A DNA stretch of 64,000 nucleotides from Limonium bicolor (taxonomy: Eukaryota; Streptophyta; Magnoliopsida; Caryophyllales; Plumbaginaceae): contig CM041783.1 of assembly GCA_023374045.1 (NCBI GenBank), positions 125,551,503 to 125,615,502 of the forward strand. The letters are read 5' to 3'. The notes under the pieces were generated by a model. That model was not told the origin of the DNA. It was given only the letters and a program-made list of their open reading frames with translations, and made no database searches. Position numbers and translations under genes: made by a program. Below are positions 45,137 through 56,376 of this stretch, in pieces (the first letter of the stretch is position 1; each line of letters opens with the position of its first letter).

Positions 45137-46225
45137 TGAAATACCCCGAACTTAAATATAGCGATTAAAATTATCCTAATAGGTATTTAAGGGCCTAGTA
45201 GTGCCTAAGTAATATTGGTAAGGAAAAATATATCCAAAATAAATAAAGAATACGCTTAAAAAGCGAAAAGCGCTAAATAAGCGTTAAAGGACCATAGGAG
45301 GTATGAGACCTCGGTTAGCGTATTATATGGATTCGAAAGGCTTAATAAGGCCTAAATAATATATGGGAACAACTCCCAAAGAAAACGGATCTAAATAATG
45401 TATTAAAACACTAATAGAGCTTTAGCGCACGTTTTTCGAGAAAACCTGAAAACGTGACTTAGAGTGGTTAAACGAACCCGTAAAAATTATAAAACATTAA
45501 ATAAAAATAATTAAGCATTAATGGAAGCTTAATAACCAATAAAATCAAAGAAACGAGAAAATTCCAGAAAACGGGCCCGGTTAGCGAATAGTACCTAAAC
45601 TGGGTAAAATAACGCGCGTTTTCTGTAAAAGACAAAAAATGCTCCAACTAGTATAACATTAGGGGGCCGGTTTTTAATAAGTAAAAAGCCGTCACACACA
45701 CTCACATACTAGCTTGTTAATCAAGAGGCAAAAAGAAAAAAGTAAAAAGTGCCTCACATACCCTCTCTCCTCTCATTTCTCTCTTCTCTCTCCCATTTCT
45801 TTGTTCCCCACCGTACTCTCTCTCTTCCTCCTCCCTTCTTCCTGCAATTTTGAGCTCCCCACTACAACAATGGAAGCCCTCTCTTCTTCTACATGCTCTA
45901 CCTCCATGTGAGCTCCAAATGTAAAAATAATTACATATTCTTACTCTCCTCCTCATCCTCTACACTTCCCTCTTTTCAAAATCCAAAAATGAGGAAGTTT
46001 ATATCCATGGGTTTTCCCCATTCAAAAAGAAAATAGCATCAACGGGTAGCTTGGAGTCTCATCTCTCCATTAAGGTAAGAATCTTCATGAAAAACCCATG
46101 TTTTCTCCACCTTCCTTTGTAACCGATTTTTACCCATTGTAATGCCCTATTTTTCTCTCTTTTTTGAGCACCAATTCAACCTTGTAAGGGTGGTGGAATC
46201 ACCTTCTTGAACCAAGGGCTAAAAA
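45137..46225 (+). mobile_element. Element F, 3' LTR, left fragment
   Basis: Matches 5489-6564 of the 5' LTR, including hairpins, CT-rich leader and the AAGGTAA site near 46074. It stops in AAGGGCTAAAAA where element B begins. Confidence 0.87.
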
Positions 46226-49200
46226 TGTAACACCCCTCTCCATACTCACGATATAATCCCTCACGTAGCAATAAATAAAACGTCTCGCAGCGGAAAAATA
46301 AATAAGAATTACAAAACTCACTCGGGTGTCACCGGCCGTTACTCGCCCATGCGAGCAACGCAGCCAAACTACATCCACTTCCAATACAAATAAACTGCTA
46401 ACCGCAGTGATAACGAGAAACTCCTATACATCACACTAAGTCCATAAACCATAAACATCGACAAGTGAGCGTCTACCCAATCTGAATACACACCTTACCA
46501 TAATACAATTCACCATCTTCATTGCTATACAACATCTCCAATTACTTGTTCCTGCTCTTCAGCTCCGACAATGATCAACAACCAGTAATGGTGTAGTATC
46601 AGCGATAGACGCTGAGTATTCCGGGCCTGGACCCTAATGGTTACTTGTCATTTTAACCATCTTATTATTAGATCGGTTTCATGCTTTACCATTTACAGTT
46701 ATAAACAATACTGTAATAAAACATAATAAACACTTATTCATCCATCCAAATATTCATAGATATTCAGCCATCCATCCAATCTAGAATAACACAATCCACA
46801 ATTATATATCGAACGTATCGAACAATAACAATATAATGTACAATGTACATTCGCCGTAGCGTACAGTGTTCATATTTAATTTACCTTAGCCTTGTAAGCT
46901 CCATCCAACCATCAACACACAATAAAATAACCACAAGTATAACCAATGAACAACAAAGCGAAACAACGAGAATAATAAACAAGTATTAAGTCTCGTCCAT
47001 GGTATTGTTCGCCACTGTATAAGTCTCAATTGTTTTAGTTGTTCAGTTACACCTAGTGACAATGTCTCGTTAAAACGACATGTCTCTAGTTACCCATATA
47101 TTATGGCGGGTCACCCACGGCAGTAGCCACTCCAACGGTAGAGTCTCCGACCAACGAGCCATTCTAGCTCACGGGAAATTTTCTTGATACTTACGGACCC
47201 GTACGCGGACATCCTGGTATCGTTTTTGTGATCACAGCGCGCACCAAGAGCCACATCCTCTTGGCTTTACTTCCATTCCATTAATTAATTAATTATACCA
47301 TCGCATCGCATTACCAAATTTTCTAACACAGCAGACTAAGGTCATTAGTCCAATCCGGAGTCTGTAAACTCGGGATCCAGTGTTAGATACGAGAGCGGCG
47401 TATAGAAAGGCCAATGCTCCGTATAAAAGTCTCAGATTATGTATATATTATTATCTTAGTGCTACAACGTTTTTCTGACGTTCCTTATGTTTCATATAGA
47501 TAGCACCATAGCCGCTAGTTCGTTTTATATATAGGTTCATATATACGAACCAATACTGTTAACTCAACAACAGTAAATAATAAGCAGCTATAAATATACA
47601 ATTCATGCATATTAATTATCACGTTCAGACAAACAATCTTATCACAGATCACACAGAAGTCTGAACTGAGGAAGCCCTCAGAGACAATCAGAGACACATA
47701 ACAACATACAAGTTATATCAACCAAATCCGAGCCCAAGGAGCAACCTTAGGTCAACTCGGATCAAACCCCTTTACATACCGTTCACCCTGATTGTATTAC
47801 GGTGGAGTATGAATCAGCAAGATCCTATGCTCCGTGTAGTCCGTTAGCTCGTCGAGCGTCTTGTCAGAAGTACTCTAAACGGTAATAAAACTATAAGTCA
47901 GTCTCCATGACTAACTACATCCGGTATTTCCGAATAATAAGTAACCCCGACAGTTCACCCCTTTTCTACAGTTGTTGTTACGGGTTTCTCTAAAACAGTC
48001 GGTTTTGTTACTTAAACGCGTACGTCAAACTATTTCAACTGTTAAGTTTAATTCCTTATATTCTTTTAATCTTATCCACATCTAGTTTAGGTACGTACCT
48101 ATAGTTGCATGTATCATGCATGATTGTTCATATTATTTTTTGTATTGTTCCAAAATTCATAACTTATAGTTCGTAACTATATATTTTTTTTAAATAACCA
48201 CCACCATTAAATCATATGGTTTTCAACCAAAATATATATCCACCTTATATACATTATCCTTGTGTATGTATATTTTACCACGTAGGTAATTCCATGAGTT
48301 TAATAAACTCTTATATTATGTTACATTTTATCATCTTATGTTAGATGATTATTCCCATTAGTTGTATTGTATTATACAACTTATATTAAGATTTATCCTA
48401 ATATGTAACATTTTATGTTGTAATTACAACTCCTAAGGTTTATTCCATAAAACCTTAGTTTATAAATCCCATTATTTATAGTTTGTCACATTATTTTATG
48501 TGAGTACCCTTCCTTATATTAATTCCATCTAAACCATATAATTGTATAACATTTATAACATTATAGACCTTAGTCTAAAATTCATTTTCCAACTCTTATT
48601 AACTGGTATAGCCCTTAATTTATTTAAATTCCGTTTGACCACATAACATTATGTAATGTTATACCATAACTAATATCATACTATGATATTTTTATTCCCT
48701 TAACTTATAACCTATAGTTTTTATACAAAACTATTTATTATTGCCTCTTAGGCACCATAAGAAAATCTTATTCTTTTCCATAAACCATAGTTTCTTAACT
48801 TACAAAATCACTCCTTAAATCATACCATGTTATATCTTCCATTCAATATAACATTTCTAACTTATAAAAGAGTATAACCTATGGTTATTTTTTGTAAATT
48901 CCGAACAGCCCTTGTGCTATTCTATAATTGCCATTTGGCCCTATTTATAACATATAGTTTACCATATCATTAAAACTATATTATACACATAACTTATTAA
49001 ATTTTCTTAATAATTCTAAAAATCACCAAATTCCACCAAAGGGTTTAAATATCCTTATTAACCCATATACTTTCAATATTTACCATTCCACATCTATTTT
49101 TCTCCAAAGTGTCATAATGACAAAATAACTATATTATACATATATAGTTTATTTTAATTCCAAAAACATTCCAATAAATTCCTAAAAATTCCTAATAGCC

Positions 49201-51794
49201 CATGGGTGTTTAAAATACCATTGTACACCCTTTATTTTCGGTAATAACATATTTACCACATATGTTATAAAAATATTACCATAAGATACTTATCTCATTA
49301 TACAACCTTAAATAAGTTATTTAACTTATCTAATTTGGTCAAAACCTATCATATGGTCAAGGTTGACCACCTTAATATTTCCTTGACCATTAATTTCCTT
49401 TATTCACGGTTTGTACCCATACTTTTCAAAAATTACCATTTAATCCCAAAACTTTATAAAATCTTGTAAACTTTATTTTAACTCCTTTTTTACCTCTAAT
49501 TTTCGGCCTTATTATTCTAAAGCCCCCAAATTTAATTTAATTACATCTAAGGCCCACTTCTTTTCGGTAATGATAGAATATCACCTAAACATAAATAAAA
49601 ACTTGTAAATGCATAAATAAAATGGCCTAAAATACATGGCCTTATTACAACATTTGCTCACAAAATAAATTACACATAAATGTCCCAAAATACATATAAA
49701 TTTTCGGCCTCACCATAGATTCTTTGTTTAATTACCAAACTTCCACATAATGTCTTAAATTTGACACTTATGCTTGTTCAATTAGTTATAAAATTTATTA
49801 AACCATTCCTTAAACATTTTAAGGTCAAACAAGACCTTATTTCACCTCTTCACTCACGGCAATAGTATTAGAATTAGCTTAGAACATTTTTAACTTAGCA
49901 AAGTTAATGTTTAAGTGATTTATACCTTGATTTAGCTTAGGTAATCCTTGTTTGGTTCGGCCACCTTAAGTAAAAATTCTCCACAGCTTGTTTTGCATGT
50001 TTTCAAACAGAAAACAAGGCCTAGTTAGTCTCCAAGCAAGATCTAACCATAAGAAGTAATTTAATGTAAGATTTAAGGTAAAAATTACCTTAAGAGTGCA
50101 AGGAGAGTTCAAGATGGTTTCAACCTGAATCAAACACACCACAAGGTGTTAGATCCACCATATTGACATAGGAAATAGCTAGATCTCAACAAGCTACCTT
50201 GTTATTAGGTTTTACCTTGGAAAAATGCCTTAAAAGAGGGTATTTCCTTTGGATCTCGGCCACCCTTGCTCCAAATGGCTAACCAACAGATTCCACATGA
50301 AAAGGAGAAGAAGATGAGGCTATGACCAAAGTTTCACAGCCGAACTTGAATGGAATCAAAAGTTATGAGCTTAAAGCACATTTTTACCTTAAATGGTCAA
50401 GACTTGAACTTTCCTCCTTAGATCTGGTTAGGAACGAGATTGAACCTTCCTTTAACCTCCAAATCACTCTACATAGATGTATAGAAAAGGTTGGAGTGTA
50501 GATCAATCGAAAAAGGAAAGAAAGATGAAGAAAATGGGCATTTTTATGCCTTAAGAGCTTACCTAGAGCTTGAGATCTCATCAATGGTGCTTGGGAACCT
50601 TACCTACGGTGGAGGGGAGCCAGAGAGAGCTCAAGGAGTGAGCCATCTCGGCTGAAGAGAGGAAATGAAGGAGGAAGACCTATTATTGCCTTAAAGTCAT
50701 TTTTTGAATATTTTATGACATTATTGAATTGGTGACTCATCAATGCTTTATTGATGCTGATAATTGAAGAGGAATTTGGTGGAGACAAGAAGAGAGGGCA
50801 GGCGTGTATGATTGGAGAAGGTAGGGCTTGATTGATTCAAATTTGAATAAAAAATGAGATAATAATGTGACTTTTAGCAAAAGTGAAAGGTGACTCATCT
50901 TGCCTTGTCTTGTACTGCTTGGGCGCCACGAAATACAAGGGGGGAAGAGGCTCCAAAAATCGCTGGCTCACATGGGTAAGGTGAGTGTAGACAATTTGTT
51001 TTTGTTTTATTAGGTAAAGTATTCTTTTTCTTATTTTTTTATGTAAAAGTAAAGGAATATATTTAATTGTCACATGTCTCTTGTCTCTTGGTCTGTTAAG
51101 AGACTTAATTATCTGATTTCATGTGATCCATTTCGTGGTCAATGGTCAACATTGACCAACTTAGTCAATGTTGACCCAAACGGGCCCCACTTTAGGGTTT
51201 TATTAATATTTTAATATTAAATATGTAAAAATTCGTAAATTTCTGGTATTAAATTCCTAATATCATATAATATGATATTTTATCATATTTAAAGGTATTT
51301 ATAACCTTTTAGCTCATTTAAAACCAATTTAGAAGGCGATTACACAAAAACGTGCTTTAAGGAGTTTTAGTGCACATTTTGTGTCGCAAGGTGTTTCTGA
51401 GCTTGGTTTTCTTTGACAACGGTTTTGTTGTGTCCCTTACATGATATTTGATCATGGTATCCAATTTTATATCATTTAGAGGTCATTAGATTTTTAAGGT
51501 CTCTTAGAGCACCTTTTTGCTCTATTTGACCTTGAAGCATGTAAGTGCTTGTTCTTTGTGTTGGAGTGTTGTCCAACGGTTATAATATGTTTAATATTAT
51601 GTTGATAGACTTAGGACAAATTTTTAGGTCCTAAGAAGTTCATTTGGGTATTTATTTACCCTTAACAGTCAAAGGGTGCAACATCTTGTTTTATGTTGAC
51701 CACTGTTGTTCTCAGTTGACTTATAAGGCATGTTCAGGCCTTAATTAATGTGATTAAATATTTAATCCATGTTTAATAAGTTTGGGGTAGTTCA
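46226..51794 (-). mobile_element. Element B, 3' LTR (5.57 kb)
   Basis: On the plus strand TGTAACACCCC...GGGGTAGTTCA; the element runs on the minus strand, so this is its 3' LTR, next to the polypurine tract at 51795. It matches 56377-61990 closely, with clusters of small indels around 47940-48650. The AT-rich half (48000-49800) holds nothing I can name. The sense leader has donor-like AAGGTAA sites near 50602, 50561, 50385, 50213 and 50091 and a GGTCAACATTGAC hairpin near 51146-51178. It has no two-arm/one-antiarm array. The longer open frames inside are in leader-like sequence and are not recognised. Confidence 0.9.
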
Positions 51795-51807
51795 GTCTAC
51801 CCCCCTT
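51795..51807 (-). promoter_or_regulatory. 3' polypurine tract, element B
   Basis: Minus strand AAGGGGGGTAGAC before TGAACTACCCC, after GGGACGAAGTCTTTTT, the usual ending of plant Ty3/gypsy interiors. Confidence 0.88.
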
Positions 51808-52437
51808 AAAAAGACTTCGTCCCGAAGTCTCTCAATTAAATAGGTAAATATATAAATGTATAACTACCCATTATTCCCATAATGTATATCTATGTGATAT
51901 ATCATTTACACACATCGTGTTGTGCCTATACAGCACATAGCCATCACTTTGTGGCGTTAGTTCATTTATATGGATATAGGTGATCCATCAGCACCATCAT
52001 TTCCTATCAGTTCTACCAACCCTGACAACCTCTCTGAGGTGTCCATAACATTCCATTGTTCCACATTCCATATCTAATGATTCATTTCGTATCTAGGCGA
52101 TACCATATGTAATCATTCTATAAAGCAATATGAATACATATCACAAATAGCATAAGAAAAGTGTTACACACCTGGTGTAAACACAACAGTCATACATGTA
52201 TCTCGTAAGATACATACATACAAGTGCACATCACACACAAACAAACCAAACAACGCACGCCCCGCGTACCAACCATAACCATCAAAACCAGTTCACTGTA
52301 TGCTATGCATACTAAATCATTCACATACTAACCAAACAAACCTCGTATGCCCCGCACACCACCAATTCTCTTTTTTTTTGTATGCAATGCATATCAAACA
52401 GCCAAAACTTAGTGCACACATGTGCACAACCAAGAGG

Positions 52438-52453
52438 CTCTACCCCCCCTTAA
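52438..52453 (-). promoter_or_regulatory. Central polypurine tract candidate (B)
   Basis: Minus strand TTAAGGGGGGGTAGAGC preceded by GGGGGCGTAACCC, matching the A and F central tracts, but only about 640 bp from B's 3' tract. Confidence 0.6.
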
Positions 52454-53019
52454 AAAGGGTTACGCCCCCGTACCCCACAAGTATACAACAGCCGCTCAAC
52501 AAGGAGCGCTGGATACTTGGCTCTCAAAGAGTTCACCAATTCGTGGGTTATCCTCATATCAGAGAGAGGGGTATGACTCTAGCCCTTCTGGGCTCCGCAA
52601 TATATAAAGGGTGAGGCACTAACTATTTTTGCTCTCTCTAAGTTTGTTCTTATGGGCCCACTCGCTACGTATGAGGTGCAGACCCATGAATCATAGGCTC
52701 AATTTGCCTCTTTTTTTTTCCATTGCTGTGAATCCACTTGTTTGGATCACTAGCATACATGCGTGTGTCTTTTCTCACTGATATTCAGTTTGAGATGTAA
52801 TATGACATTGGCTACTGTTAGTGCTTAGTGCTTTTTGCACTTGTCTTTGTAATACTAAGACGTACCAGCCTAAATGTCCACAAAGATGATGTTTGTCATC
52901 CATGTCTCCTGGTGGTTTTGCTCCGGAGTAACATACTGTTATAGTTCTTTTTTTCTTTACACTCTCGTGTTGGTATCCACTTTATCTTTCTGTATTCCTA
53001 CTAGATTAATAACTGCACG

Positions 53020-53070
53020 AGTGCAATACCAAAACACTCAGTCATACAGAGTGCAGAGGCGTAAACGCTC
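53020..53070 (-). other. Conserved 50-bp interior block (B)
   Basis: Reverse complement of the A/F block: minus strand GCGTTTACGCCTCTGCACTC, TGTATGACTGAGTGTTTTGG, TATTGCACTC. Confidence 0.6.
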
Positions 53071-54787
53071 AACAGCTAATATCTCATGAGTCAAACAGAT
53101 AAGATGTGCGAATTATCCTATGAGTGGTACATTCCAAATCCATTGTTCTTTGCTTAAGGTATCTGCTATCATATAGCTTTATCTTTTCTCCTTGCGTAGT
53201 CACGCATTTATATCCATATCATCTGGTAGATTTCCTCTGGATTGCAAGCATTTGCTTGATCCTTATGAGGCTTCTACATATTATTCGTCCATTATGGGTT
53301 TTCCTGCTTCTTTTTTTTACGTCCTTGAAAGGTTTCTCTGTCTTCTCTGTATACTGTCCACTGTTCTCTGTTGAAGGTTCTTGATTTCTTTAGCCCGTTG
53401 GTTTAACTGTGGCTCTTCTCGTCCATCTTCGAGGTAATCCATTTACTGTCCGTAGAATGGAGTTGACTACTTATCGTGTTCCTAACACAACTTGTCTACT
53501 TGCATGGGGTATCGTACTGATACATTACTACTTACCCGACTAACTCATAAATAAGTCTGTCAGGCCCACATGCTCCTAACGGAGTGCGGTCGTCCCATGT
53601 CTCGTTTAGTAAACTGGTAATGTTCGTCACACGGTTGTTGTGAAGTATTCTTTTGTCAATCTCCCTTTGATGGATATCCCTTTTTTTTCTTCTTCTTCTT
53701 CCTTCTTCCTTTTTTTTTGCTTGCTTTTTTTTTGTGTAATAGTTCCTGTTATCAGTTATCTTGTAATAAGTGCTATTGCCTTTGTGGCAACCGTGGTAAC
53801 TTGTATCATAGACTGGTATTATTCAACTCGGTGTAAGTAAAATCCGTGCTACATTAGCAAACTTGTATCTCCCCTTTTTTTTTTCCTGATCTCATTGAGT
53901 ACAACACATTTTCCCTTTTTTTTCCTGTTTTTTTTTTATCGTATCTCATCCATAATTCATATTCGTCCCCTCATCCATGTAATTGGATGCATTGCAAATT
54001 GCATAATAGCTTGAGCAACTTGGCGCTTCACTTCCCAACCATCCTCACTGACGGTGGTGCATCTACAAAGGGTATGCTTGTCCATAAGGACTAAACATGT
54101 ATCACTAGTAGTGATTAGCATTAAATGCAAGTATACTCTGATGGTATTTGGCTAATAGCCCTGTCTGAAACTTCCTCGAACGTTTAAACTGGTGTGTTTC
54201 TCTTTTTTTTTTTTACAGTCATAGTGGCTGTATAATGTGTCCAGTTGCAGTGGTTGGACTATCGGTCCTTCCAAAATTGCATAGGTTTCTAATCTCCAGG
54301 TTTGAACGAAAAAGTTTGAAAAACAGTTTTTTTTTTTATAAAAGGTTAAAAAGTAGTAGTTGTTGCAGTTGCATTAGCAGTTGTTGTTGCTGTTGTTGCA
54401 CTTGCTCTGTCAAGTGCGCAAGGCAGATGGAAATTTCAGTGGTTTTCTTGTCATAGCGCTTGCAATAGCAAGTGCGCCATGCAGGTGGAAATTCTGGTTC
54501 AACAATTCCCGGTCTCATTGACTCTGTGTGATCGAGTATGGCAACCTGATAATGTAAGCTTAAACATCCTGTTCATATATATATCTGTCAAAGTTTAAAA
54601 CTTATAGGTACTGAGTACACACAACTAACCCCAAAGTCTACACAAAAGGCGAGTGGTCAATGACACACTCCCACAATCTTATAACATAGCTCCTTCTAAC
54701 ATCCAAAGTAAGTACTCAACATAGTAAGTAAAAAGTCTTCCACCAGCGGTCTCATGGAGTTCAGGGTATTCATGCCCTATCTACTCC

Positions 54788-55241
54788 CTAGCCTCTCTGG
54801 GCTCCAGTATCAGTAGATGTCTGGCCTTCCTGACCGCCTCGTGGTACTCCAGATCCTCCAGCTGAGGTCTTCTGAGTATTCTTTGGTGGCCTGTAATTAC
54901 GGCTCTCTGGGTTCATCAAGCATTCGAATTCCCTATGGCCCTCTTTCTTGCAGCACCGACAGACAACCTTGCGGCCTTCGCAGTCGACCCCTGGATGGTC
55001 CTCCCCACAACGCTTACAGTAGAAGTGGCGCTGGGGCTGTCTGGTGCCTAATGGTAGTAATTAAGTTTAAGTTAAAATCTGGTGGTATAAAGGTTAAGGT
55101 CACAATTAAATTTAAGAGGTAGGTGTTCTCACCCTTAGGAGGTGCTGGGCCGGTCAACCGAAGGATGGGATCTTTTCCCTTTGCTCCCTGGTGGCCCTGT
55201 TGCCCTTTCTTTGGAAAGAATTTCCGGTTTAAGGTTTCGGG
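54788..55241 (-). pseudogene. gag C-terminal fragment: linker and two zinc knuckles (nucleocapsid)
   Basis: The nucleocapsid part of gag binds genomic RNA in the particle. The frame from 55241 (after a stop) has a basic, Gly/Gln-rich linker (KKGQQGHQGAKGK), then at 55133 meets an 85-nt AT-rich stretch (55048-55132) with GT at its start and AG at its end. After it the same frame would continue into two Cys-His boxes: CKRCGEDHPGVDC (one residue shorter than the usual CX2CX4HX4C) and CRCCKKEGHREFEC (canonical). It stops at 54788-54790. The interruption can be read as an intron or as decay. It lies downstream of, and out of frame with, the capsid part. No protease or reverse transcriptase follows. 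Confidence 0.75.
55048..55132 (-). other. Intron-like 85-nt interruption in gag
   Basis: Begins GTGAGAACACC, ends CTACCATTAG, AT-rich, with stops in the two other frames. Taking out exactly this stretch rejoins the linker and zinc-knuckle frames without a stop. Flanks share AGG, so an insertion with a short duplication is also possible. Confidence 0.5.
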
Positions 55242-55294
55242 TCAGCATTCATAAGGTATTTAATATGATAAATAATCTGAAATGGGATAAGTCC

Positions 55295-55468
55295 TTACTT
55301 TCCCTTCTTTTGGCTTTCGCCTGGAGATGCTCCTCCACCCTCAGACTCTCCCTCAGGGTTCTTCCTTTTCTTTATCCCGAGAGTCTCTTCCCGAGTCTGG
55401 AGCATTAGCTCCGTCCTCGAGGCAGCCTCATAACACTCCTGGAATCTCATTGGTAGGTTCCCACAACG
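55295..55468 (-). pseudogene. gag middle fragment (end of capsid domain)
   Basis: A 58-codon frame bounded by stops. It carries FQECYEAASRTELML and QTREETLG, typical of the end of the Ty3/gypsy capsid domain, then a charged KKRKNPEGESEGGG tail. It is separated from the capsid frame above by a frame change with the branch-site-like TACTAAC (55490-55484) and from the linker below by a second change starting at GTAAGGAC (55299 downward). Confidence 0.7.
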
Positions 55469-55504
55469 TTAATCGGTAATGTAGTTAGTAAAGGATTATG
55501 GCTT

Positions 55505-56143
55505 TCATGTTAATACATGTATGGTAGTGTAGAGGGTAGCACCCATCGCCATCTGGATGCGAAATAATAGTCCTCCCCGGAACTTCTCGACCTTCACGGT
55601 CTCTGAGTAATCCACACCGGGAATGAAGTCCAACCGACCAATGAATCGAGAATAATACTCATCCACGGTCAGACCTCCCTGGGTCAATGTCTCGGACTCC
55701 TGGCGCTTCTTCTGTTTGAGATGTGCTGGGTAGTACTTCCCTCTCAGTAACTCGACAAAGGCAGCCCACGAAAAGTCAGGCGTAGCCAGGTGGTGGTCCT
55801 TGACCAACCTCCACCAAGTGCTGGCTGCATCCTTCAGATGGAAAGCAGCAATGGCGATCTTCTTATCGTCTGGTACCTGTAAAGCTTCATACGCTTTCTC
55901 ATGTTCAACGATGTAACGCTCCAAAGCCACGGGGTCGGGTTCCCCAGAATATGTAGGTGGTCGGGTCTCTATAACTGACTTCAGCCAGTTCGTTTCCCTG
56001 GGCTGTGGCGGGTGGGCTGGTGCTCCTCCTATCTGAGTACCCAGCTGTGCAAGAACGGCTGCAACCGTCTCAGCAACTCCTGGAATGCCGGGGTCACCGT
56101 CTCCACCTCTTCCAGTACCACGCCCTCTAGTTCCACTAGACAT
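55505..56143 (-). CDS. gag: gag, capsid domain (N-terminal 212 aa), Ty3/gypsy type
   Basis: Structural protein that forms the cytoplasmic virus-like particle of the retrotransposon. The start ATG (56143) lies about 230 nt after the primer site, as expected. Residues 4-16 are Arg/Gly-rich. The capsid (retrotransposon gag) domain covers about 52-200, with PPTYSG (62-67), FHLKDAASTWW (101-111), LLRGKYYP (132-139), LTQGGLTVDEYYSRF (153-167) and EKFRGGL (186-192). The frame stops at 55505 inside the domain's end; the rest lies in other frames down to 54788. So the gene is broken unless the interruptions are spliced out. It is the only recognisable coding region of the window. The family is clear from the ordered motifs; activity is doubtful. 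Confidence 0.88.
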   Translation of the reverse strand: MSSGTRGRGTGRGGDGDPGIPGVAETVAAVLAQLGTQIGGAPAHPPQPRETNWLKSVIETRPPTYSGEPDPVALERYIVEHEKAYEALQVPDDKKIAIAAFHLKDAASTWWRLVKDHHLATPDFSWAAFVELLRGKYYPAHLKQKKRQESETLTQGGLTVDEYYSRFIGRLDFIPGVDYSETVKVEKFRGGLLFRIQMAMGATLYTTIHVLT

Positions 56144-56344
56144 CTGTAGTACAGTATGTCACATAATTACTCGGTAAAATTACCGTACACAACCAATAGA
56201 TATTAAGTTGCCTTAAAGGCTAACCTGTCACGCAATTTGCGTTCTAGACACAATATCTTCCTAAGACGAATCGTCTCGTATCTCCCAAAAGTTTCCCAAT
56301 GTTTCCCAAGGCCTAAGTTCACTGTCTTAACCTACTTTCTCGTC

Positions 56345-56368
56345 ATCAGAGCGGTACTCCGCTCTGAT
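56345..56368 (-). other. Perfect hairpin overlapping the primer-binding site (B)
   Basis: Minus strand ATCAGAGCGG-AGTA-CCGCTCTGAT, same place as in A and F. Confidence 0.75.
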
Positions 56369-56372
56369 ACCA
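56361..56372 (-). promoter_or_regulatory. Primer-binding site, element B
   Basis: Minus strand TGGTATCAGAGC, four bases after the LTR end GGGGTGTTACA. Confidence 0.92.
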
Positions 56373-56376
56373 CTTT

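Larger units (their letters stand above)
51795..56376 (-). mobile_element. Element B interior (4.6 kb), gag only
   Basis: Sense is minus. After the primer site comes a broken gag (56143-54788), then about 3 kb without recognisable protease, polymerase or integrase. That remainder shares blocks with the A and F interiors: the 50-bp block, the text around GGGACGACCGCACTCCG (about 53585), the GCACTTGCTA region (about 54470) and the central polypurine tract. Many T runs of eight or more on the plus strand (52370-54340) interrupt it. The plan is that of gag-only non-autonomous elements (TR-GAG type). Confidence 0.85.

Noticed and set aside
50384..50584. 66-codon minus-strand frame identical in both B LTRs
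   Set aside because: Identity is explained by the LTRs being copies; no motif, and it spans donor-like sites of the leader.
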